Part shown: positions 58,524 to 64,000 of the stretch, piece after piece
How the letters are laid out: each line of letters begins with the position of its first letter
Position numbering within the stretch: position 1 is the first letter of the stretch
From: Curtobacterium pusillum
Lineage (GTDB): Bacteria; Actinomycetota; Actinomycetes; Actinomycetales; Microbacteriaceae
Assembly (NCBI RefSeq): GCF_007680845.1
Contig: NZ_VEIY01000001.1
Span: 62,001 to 126,000, forward strand
DNA length: 64,000 nt
Direction: 5' to 3'
Translations under genes and position numbers: made by a program
Notes under the pieces: generated by a model
What the model saw: only the letters and a program-made list of their open reading frames with translations
Told to the model about the DNA's origin: nothing
Databases searched by the model: none

Positions 58524-60385
58524 ACGAGGCGACCGTCCTCGTCGGCGGCGGCTCGATGCTCCGCTCCGACGACGACGGCAGCATCCGCCAGCTCCGCGAC
58601 GACCCGGCGCGCGGGCTCTTCCTCCGCGACTGCCGCGCGCTCTCTGCACGGGTCCTCCTGGTCGACGGCCGACCGCTCGACGTCGCCGCGGTCACGGCCA
58701 GCCGCAGCGTCCGATCCGTGGTGCTCCTGCCGCGCGGCACGCGCAACGAGTCGAGCGACGTCCTCGTCGTCCTGACGCAGCGTGTCAGCACCGACGGGCT
58801 CGACGAGTGGGTCACCGTCCGGAACACCGGGCACGCGGACCGCGAGGTCGAGGTCGCCCTCGAGGTCGCGGTCGACGCCGCCGACCCGTTCGCGCTCCGG
58901 TCCGACAAGCGGACGTTCGACCGCTCCGACGCGGTCCGCACGATCACCCCGGATGCGCACGGCGTCCTCGTCACGCACCGCCGCAGGGAGTACGCGATCG
59001 CGTTCCGCACCGAGAGCGACGCGCCGTTGACCGACGTCGCGGTGGACGAGCGGGACACCAGCGCACGCCTCGTCCGCCGCGTCACGGTCGGAGCCGGACA
59101 GGAGGCGCGGCTCGCCTTCCGCACACGCGTCGCCGACGGTGCCGTGGCTGGTTCGGCGGACCCCGCCCCGGCCCCCGCCTGGCCGTCGCGACCCGACGTG
59201 GTGGAGCCCCGCGACCTCCGGAGCCGAGCACAGGACGACCTGCGTGCGCTCCGGATGCCGGCACCGGGCCTCCCGGCAGCCACCGCGGACGTCGTCGGCG
59301 CGGGCGTGCCCTGGTTCCTCACGCTGTTCGGGCGCGACTCGCTGCTGACCGCGCTGCTCGCCGGCGACGACGCACCGGACCTGCTCGTCCCGGTGCTGCG
59401 GGCGCTCGCCGCCGAGCAGGCGACCGCGTTCGACGCCGCCCGCGTCGCCGAGCCCGGGAAGCTGCCGCACGAGATCCGGATCGACGAGCTGGCCACCCTC
59501 GACGAGGTCCCCTACCGGCACTACCACGGCTCGGTCGACGTCACCCCGCTGTTCCTGGTCGCCCTCGCGGAGGCCCCCGACGCCGTCGCCCGCGAACTCG
59601 AACCGGCCGCACGCGCCGCCGTCGAGTGGATGCGCGGCCCGGGCGGCCTCGGCGAACACGGATTCCTCCGGTACACGCCCGACCCGGCCGGTCTGGTCCA
59701 CCAGGGCTGGAAGGACTCCGAGGACGCCGTCGCGCACGCCGACGGTCGGGTCGTCGACTCCGGGGCGATCGCGCTCTGCGAGGTGCAGGGCTACGCGTGG
59801 CGGGCGCTCGTCGACACGGCCGCCGTCGCCCGCGAGGTCTGGGGCGACCCCGCCTACGCCGTCGCGCTCGAGGGTGAGGCGGCAGCACTCCGCACCCGGT
59901 TCCGCGACGCGTTCTGGAGTGACCGGCTGGACGTCCCGGTGCTGGCGCTCGACGGCGACGGTGCCCGGGTCGAGGTGGTCTCGTCGAACATCGGCCACCT
60001 GCTCTGGTCGGGCATCCTCTGGCCGCACGACGCCCGGATCGTCACGGACCGGCTGCTCGAGGACGACGTGTTCTCCGGGTGGGGGCTGCGGACGCTCGCG
60101 ACCGGGACCGCCCGCTACGCCCCGCTGTCGTACCACAACGGCTCGGTGTGGCCCCACGACACCGCGCTCGCGGCGGTCGGGATGGCGGCGTACGGCCACA
60201 CCGAACAGGCCAGGGTGGTCGCCGAGGGGCTGCTCGCTGCCGCCGAGGCGTGCGATGGGACCCTGCCGGAGCTCTTCGGCGGGGTCGAGCGTGCGGCGTT
60301 CCCGGTGCCGGTGTCGTACCGGCAGGCCGCGCGACCGCAGGCGTGGGCCGTGGCGGCGGTGTTCGCGGCGCTCCGGTTGGTCTGA
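58520..60385 (+). CDS. Glycogen-debranching-type glycosidase (amylo-alpha-1,6-glucosidase-like)
   Basis: 621 residues. Residues about 1-210 form the N-terminal GDE beta-sandwich (RGLFLRDCRALSARVLLVDG); the rest is an (alpha/alpha)6 barrel with PWFLTLFGRDSLLTALLAG (about 262-280), HQGWKDSEDAVAHADG (about 395-410) and YHNGSVWPHDTALAAVGMAA (about 538-557). Relatives cleave alpha-linked glucosides, not only glycogen. Its place as fourth gene of this operon, without any glycogen genes, argues for a small-glycoside substrate. It ends 3 bp from the convergent peptidase stop. Confidence 0.85.
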   Translation: MNEATVLVGGGSMLRSDDDGSIRQLRDDPARGLFLRDCRALSARVLLVDGRPLDVAAVTASRSVRSVVLLPRGTRNESSDVLVVLTQRVSTDGLDEWVTVRNTGHADREVEVALEVAVDAADPFALRSDKRTFDRSDAVRTITPDAHGVLVTHRRREYAIAFRTESDAPLTDVAVDERDTSARLVRRVTVGAGQEARLAFRTRVADGAVAGSADPAPAPAWPSRPDVVEPRDLRSRAQDDLRALRMPAPGLPAATADVVGAGVPWFLTLFGRDSLLTALLAGDDAPDLLVPVLRALAAEQATAFDAARVAEPGKLPHEIRIDELATLDEVPYRHYHGSVDVTPLFLVALAEAPDAVARELEPAARAAVEWMRGPGGLGEHGFLRYTPDPAGLVHQGWKDSEDAVAHADGRVVDSGAIALCEVQGYAWRALVDTAAVAREVWGDPAYAVALEGEAAALRTRFRDAFWSDRLDVPVLALDGDGARVEVVSSNIGHLLWSGILWPHDARIVTDRLLEDDVFSGWGLRTLATGTARYAPLSYHNGSVWPHDTALAAVGMAAYGHTEQARVVAEGLLAAAEACDGTLPELFGGVERAAFPVPVSYRQAARPQAWAVAAVFAALRLV

Positions 60386-60388
60386 GGC

Positions 60389-61753
60389 TCAGCGCGCGCC
60401 GGCCGCCACGAGCCAGAGCGCCTCGGCCAACGCCATGTGCTCGATCTCGGACGGGTCGACGCTCTCGTCCGGCGCGTGCACGTTCGCCGCGGGCTCGGAG
60501 ACCCCGGCGAGCAGGACCTCCACCCCCGGGATCGCCTCGGCGAGCGTGGCGCACAGCGGGATGGAGCCGCCGCCGCCGAGCGAACCGACCTCCTCGACGC
60601 CGTAGGACGTCGCGAGCGCCGACCGGAACGCATCGGTGTGCGGCCCACCCGCCGTGCGGAACCCGGCGCCGGTACCGACGACGGCGGCGGTCAGCGTGAC
60701 CCCGGTCGGCGCCCGGCGCTCCAGGTGTGCGACGAGCAGGGCACCGGCGGCCGCCGGGTCGGTCCCCGGTGGGACGCGGAGGTTGAGCTCGGCCGCCGCC
60801 GTGGCCTGGACCGCCGGGGTCGCTCCGGCGAGGGGCGGCGCGTCCATGCCGGTGATCGTCAGCGCCGGTCGTGCCCAGACCTGGGACGCCGGGTCCGCCG
60901 AGCCGATCGGTACGGCGCCGGGGAGCAGGCCCGCATCCGCGGCGAACCGGTCGGCGTCGTACGGCAGTCCGTCCCACAGCCCGGCGGCGTCGAGGCCGTC
61001 GACCGTGGTGTCGCCGGTGTCGTCGCGGAGCGTGGCGAGCAGGGCGACGAGGGTGGCGAGGGCGTCGGGCGCGGCGCCGCCGAACATCCCGGAGTGCACG
61101 TTTCCGGCGAGCGCGCGCACCTGCACCCGGACGTTGGCGGTGCCGCGGAGCGAGGTGACGAGGGCGGGCACCCCGACGGCGGCGTTGCCGGCGTCCATCA
61201 CCACGGCGGCCGAGACGTCCGCGAAGTCGCCGGCGTGCGTGCGGACGTGGTCCTCGAGGCCGGAACCGGCCTGCTCCTCGGACCCCTCGACGACCACCAC
61301 GAGCCCGACCGGGAACGCTCCGTGCACGTCGAGGAGCGCCCGCAGTGCGACGAGGTGCGTGACGATGCCGCCCTTGCAGTCCGCGGCACCGCGACCATAC
61401 AGCCGACCGTCCCGTTCGGTCAGGGTCCACGGGTCGCTCGACCACGCGGCCGGGTCGCCGGCGGGCTGGACGTCGTGGTGCGCGTAGAGCAGGACGGTGG
61501 GAGCGCCGTCAGGCGCGGGGTGCGTCGCGATGACCGCCCGCGATCCGTCCGTGGTCGGGACGAGCCGCGCCTCCAGTCCGACGTCCGCGAACGCGGAACG
61601 GACCGCCTCCGCTGCCCGGGTGCAGTCGTCCAGCGACTGTACCTGCGGGTCGAACACCGACGGGATCGCGACGAGCGCGGCGAGGTCGCGCACGCCCTCC
61701 GGCATGCGCGACCGCACGGCGTGCCGGAGGGCGTCCGGCGGCGGGAGGGTCAC
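60389..61753 (-). CDS. M20 family dipeptidase
   Basis: 454 residues, di-zinc metallopeptidase. Metal ligands and catalytic residues sit in YAHHDVQPAGD (about 91-101), GRGAADCKGGIVTHL (about 122-136) and VEGSEEQAGSGL (catalytic Glu about 157); GTANVRVQVRALAGNVHSGM starts the lid domain. It cleaves dipeptides or acylated amino acids in the cytoplasm. GTG 61753 overlaps the binding-protein stop as GTGA, so it probably digests what that transporter imports. Confidence 0.92.
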   Translation of the reverse strand: MTLPPPDALRHAVRSRMPEGVRDLAALVAIPSVFDPQVQSLDDCTRAAEAVRSAFADVGLEARLVPTTDGSRAVIATHPAPDGAPTVLLYAHHDVQPAGDPAAWSSDPWTLTERDGRLYGRGAADCKGGIVTHLVALRALLDVHGAFPVGLVVVVEGSEEQAGSGLEDHVRTHAGDFADVSAAVVMDAGNAAVGVPALVTSLRGTANVRVQVRALAGNVHSGMFGGAAPDALATLVALLATLRDDTGDTTVDGLDAAGLWDGLPYDADRFAADAGLLPGAVPIGSADPASQVWARPALTITGMDAPPLAGATPAVQATAAAELNLRVPPGTDPAAAGALLVAHLERRAPTGVTLTAAVVGTGAGFRTAGGPHTDAFRSALATSYGVEEVGSLGGGGSIPLCATLAEAIPGVEVLLAGVSEPAANVHAPDESVDPSEIEHMALAEALWLVAAGAR

Positions 61754-63306
61754 GAGCGGCCGATCTCCCAGATGCGGAACTCGCCGGACGCGTCGACGGA
61801 CTTCGTCAGCCCGGTCAACGACTTCTGCCCGATCACGTTCTCCTGCCCGGCGAGCAGCGGGATGAGCGGGACCGACTCGGCGGTGTCCTGCTGGATCTGC
61901 TCGATCTGCTGCTTCCGCTTCGCCACGTCCGGCTCGACGGCCTGCGCCGCGACGAGGTCGGTGACCGTGCTGTCGTCGAAGTGGTTCGCGAGGAGGTTCA
62001 CGTCGGACGAACCGTACGCCGGGGTGAGGTACGACGAGGCGTCCGGGTAGTCCTGGAAGAACCCGAGCTGGAAGACGGGGTAGGCGCTCTTGCCGACGTT
62101 CCCGACGTAGGTGTCCCAGCTCGCCGACTGCAGGTCGACCGTGAACAGCCCGGTGTCCTCGAGCTGCTGCTTGATGAGGGCGTACTCGTCGTCGGACCCC
62201 GAGCCGTAGTGGTCGGTCGTGTACTCGATCGGCAGCGTGATCGGGGTGGTCACGCCGGCCTTCGCGAGGATGTCCTTCGCGTCCTCGTCGGCGACGGCCT
62301 TGAACGGCTCGGTCGCCCCGGCGAACCCGGTCGGCACGATCGACCACGCCGGTGCGTAGGTGCCCTGGTAGACGTCCTTCGCGATGGCCGCCCGGTCGAT
62401 CGTGGCGTCGACCGCCTGCCGGATCGCCTGCTTCTGCGCGGCGTCCTTCCCCGGCATGGTCTGCAGGTTGAACGCGAGGAACCGGACCTCGCCGGAGTTG
62501 CCCTGCACGCGCTGGAGCCCGTCGTCCTTCGACAGCGACGTCACCTCGGTCGGGGTGAGCTGGCGGTACGCGACGTCCGCGTCACCCTCCTGCACGGCGA
62601 GCTTGAGGTCGGCGGACTTCGTGTACTGCTTGATCGTCACGTTCTTCGTCGCCGGAGCGGTGCCGTCGTAGTGCTCGTTCGCGGTCAGGGCGATCGTCGC
62701 GCCGCCGTCCGCGGACTGCTCGAGTGCGTACGGACCGGAGCCGACGACGCCGGCGTTCGCGTGCACCTTCGTCTTCGAGAAGACGTTGCTGTCGACGATG
62801 GCGCCCGCCATGCTCGCCAGCACGTAGGGGAACGTCTGGTCGTTCGCCTGCTTCAGGGTGAACGTCACGGTGCTGCCCGATGCCGAGACCGACGCCATGT
62901 TGGCCAGCAGCGAGCCCGGGCCGCTCTTCGCCCCGAGCGACACCTGGCGCTCGAACGAGAACACCACGTCCTTCGCGGTCAGGTCGTCCCCGTTCGAGAA
63001 CTCGAGCCCCGTGCGGATCTGGCACACGTAGTGGGTGCCGTCGGTGAAGTCGCAGGACTTCGCCACCTCGGGGCTCGTCGAGGTCTTCCCCGCCGGGTAG
63101 GTGAGGAGGTGCTGGTAGAGCTGCGTCTGGACCGTGTAGCTGCCGCGGTCCCAGGCGCCGGCCGGGTCGAGGGAGGTCACGACGTCGGTGGTCCCGACGA
63201 CGAGACCGTCGGCGGTGTCGTCGCCGGAGGAGCCGGTCGACGCGCAGCCGGTCAGGAGGGCGGCGATCGCCGCGGTGAGCGCGATCGCGCTGGTTCGCTT
63301 CTTCAT
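61750..63306 (-). CDS. Peptide ABC transporter substrate-binding lipoprotein (family 5)
   Basis: 518 residues. Lipobox LTGC (Cys21), then VVGTTDVVTSLDPAGAWDRG and LTAKDVVFSFERQVSLGAKS, standard for DppA/OppA-type binding proteins. It is membrane tethered outside the cell and binds peptides or opines. The permease genes are not in the window; upstream lies an amine oxidase fragment and downstream a dipeptidase, each overlapping by 4 bp, which points to uptake and breakdown of an N-modified peptide or amino acid. Confidence 0.92.
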   Translation of the reverse strand: MKKRTSAIALTAAIAALLTGCASTGSSGDDTADGLVVGTTDVVTSLDPAGAWDRGSYTVQTQLYQHLLTYPAGKTSTSPEVAKSCDFTDGTHYVCQIRTGLEFSNGDDLTAKDVVFSFERQVSLGAKSGPGSLLANMASVSASGSTVTFTLKQANDQTFPYVLASMAGAIVDSNVFSKTKVHANAGVVGSGPYALEQSADGGATIALTANEHYDGTAPATKNVTIKQYTKSADLKLAVQEGDADVAYRQLTPTEVTSLSKDDGLQRVQGNSGEVRFLAFNLQTMPGKDAAQKQAIRQAVDATIDRAAIAKDVYQGTYAPAWSIVPTGFAGATEPFKAVADEDAKDILAKAGVTTPITLPIEYTTDHYGSGSDDEYALIKQQLEDTGLFTVDLQSASWDTYVGNVGKSAYPVFQLGFFQDYPDASSYLTPAYGSSDVNLLANHFDDSTVTDLVAAQAVEPDVAKRKQQIEQIQQDTAESVPLIPLLAGQENVIGQKSLTGLTKSVDASGEFRIWEIGRS

Positions 63307-64000
63307 GGGGTTCCGATGGGGAGGGGTTCGGGCAGGGCGAAGCGGGGATGGGGTGCCCCGCCGGTCGCGAGCTCGGCGATCATGTCGCCGAGCAGCGGAG
63401 CGAACTTGAAGCCGTGGCCGGAGAACCCGGTCGCGACGGTGAGGGGCCCCCGACGGTCGATGACGAAGTCCTCGTCGGGGGAGTTGTCGTACAAGCAGCT
63501 GATGAACGTCGGCTTCGTCGCGTCCACACCGGGCACGAACCGTTCGACGTACGCCTGCAGCCGCGCGGCCTCGGCGGGCACGGGCGTGAAGTCGCGGTGG
63601 TCGGGGTCGACCAGGGGTCCAGTGCCGTGGAACCCGACCTTGACGCCCTCGCCCGGGGTGAGCAGGCCGTAGACGTCGTCCCCCTCGGCCCAGTGCACGA
63701 AGCTCGGCCAGGCCTCGTCCGGCAGGTGGCTGGGGAAGTGGGCGGGCTGCTCCTGGGTGACGCGGATGGCCGGGAGGCGCGCCCCGCGTTCCGCGAGCAG
63801 GGCACCGACCAGCGTGGGGGCCCACGAGCCCACCGCGGCCACCACGGACTGGGTGCGGACCGACGTGGTCCCGCCGTCGGCACCGGTCACCGCGACCGTC
63901 ACCGCGTCGCCGTGGTCCTCGATCCCGCTCACCCGGGTGCCGAACCGGAGCTCGGCGAGCCCGGTCCGTTCGGCCAGCGTGAGGAAGACCTCGATCGCGT
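63303..64000 (-). CDS. FAD-dependent amine oxidase (sarcosine oxidase/MTOX-like), C-terminal part
   Basis: 232 codons of the C-terminal part; the frame is open to the window edge, so the N-terminal FAD-binding half is missing. SVVAAVGSWAPTLVGALLAE, the FISCLYDNSPDEDFVIDR stretch and GFSGHGFKFAPLLGDMIAEL are typical of monomeric sarcosine oxidase and N-methyltryptophan oxidase; the Cys in SCLYD matches the residue that binds FAD covalently in that family. It oxidises N-methyl amines, making H2O2. ATGA overlap with the binding-protein gene. It may be the first or a middle gene of the operon. Confidence 0.88.
   Translation of the reverse strand, partial: AIEVFLTLAERTGLAELRFGTRVSGIEDHGDAVTVAVTGADGGTTSVRTQSVVAAVGSWAPTLVGALLAERGARLPAIRVTQEQPAHFPSHLPDEAWPSFVHWAEGDDVYGLLTPGEGVKVGFHGTGPLVDPDHRDFTPVPAEAARLQAYVERFVPGVDATKPTFISCLYDNSPDEDFVIDRRGPLTVATGFSGHGFKFAPLLGDMIAELATGGAPHPRFALPEPLPIGTP

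Overview
The window is a gene-dense stretch of very GC-rich DNA with short intergenic gaps, many GTG starts and many 1-4 bp ATGA/GTGA gene overlaps. This is the style of a high-GC Gram-positive actinobacterium. The gene set (Dps, DUF4166 and DUF4383 proteins, LAxTG surface protein, CopD-CtaG fusion, sugar importers without their own ATPase, GntR-controlled split PTS) fits Microbacteriaceae, perhaps Curtobacterium; the genus is a guess. No rRNA, tRNA, CRISPR, insertion sequence or prophage was seen. Apart from the truncated edge genes nothing looks broken, except that one MFS gene lacks a standard start codon.

Layout. 1-5.3 kb: start of a dps-like gene, a MarR regulator, an NAD(P)H:FMN reductase, a GH13 alpha-glucosidase and a secreted lectin/DUF11 protein with an LAYTG cell-wall sorting signal. 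5.4-12.3 kb: small membrane proteins, two MFS exporters (one opposite a LysR regulator), an ECF sigma factor with a membrane partner, and an anchored protein. 12.4-19.4 kb: CDF metal exporter, DUF4166 and epimerase genes, EamA exporter with divergent LysR gene, and a phosphatase-purB pair. 19.4-26.5 kb: HisC-like aminotransferase, the three E1alpha/E1beta/E2 genes of a branched-chain 2-oxoacid (or pyruvate) dehydrogenase, a GNAT enzyme and a membrane-anchored esterase. 26.6-31.6 kb: a two-component system, then a GntR/UTRA regulator with a divergent split PTS (EIIA and EIIB on one strand, EIIC on the other). 31.7-34.9 kb: znuA-znuC-znuB-zur behind a clear Zur box. 35-42.3 kb: hydrolase, lipase-maturation-factor-like protein, cysteine-poor ribosomal proteins L28-L33-S14, HU, CopD-CtaG fusion and a Pif1-like helicase. 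42.4-48.8 kb: DUF4383, PAP2, flavin monooxygenase, a paired SMR exporter with TetR, an AraC regulator and an alcohol dehydrogenase.

48.9-60.4 kb is the most interesting block. Two divergent operons flank one promoter region that carries a perfect 10+10 bp palindrome. Leftwards: sugar-binding protein, two permeases, ROK repressor, Gfo/Idh oxidoreductase, glycerate kinase. Rightwards: zinc-less MDR dehydrogenase, TIM-barrel isomerase, mannosylglycerate-hydrolase-like glycosidase and a debranching-enzyme-like glycosidase. Together they suggest uptake and breakdown of a glyceric-acid glycoside such as glucosylglycerate. 60.4-64 kb: an M20 peptidase, a peptide-binding lipoprotein and a truncated FAD amine oxidase, overlapping as one operon.

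Two genome-wide habits show through. Gene ends often carry the same long palindrome or half-copies of its CTGGAGGCGCGG core. Many start codons lie only 6-7 nt after a TAnnnT box, as expected for leaderless mRNAs.
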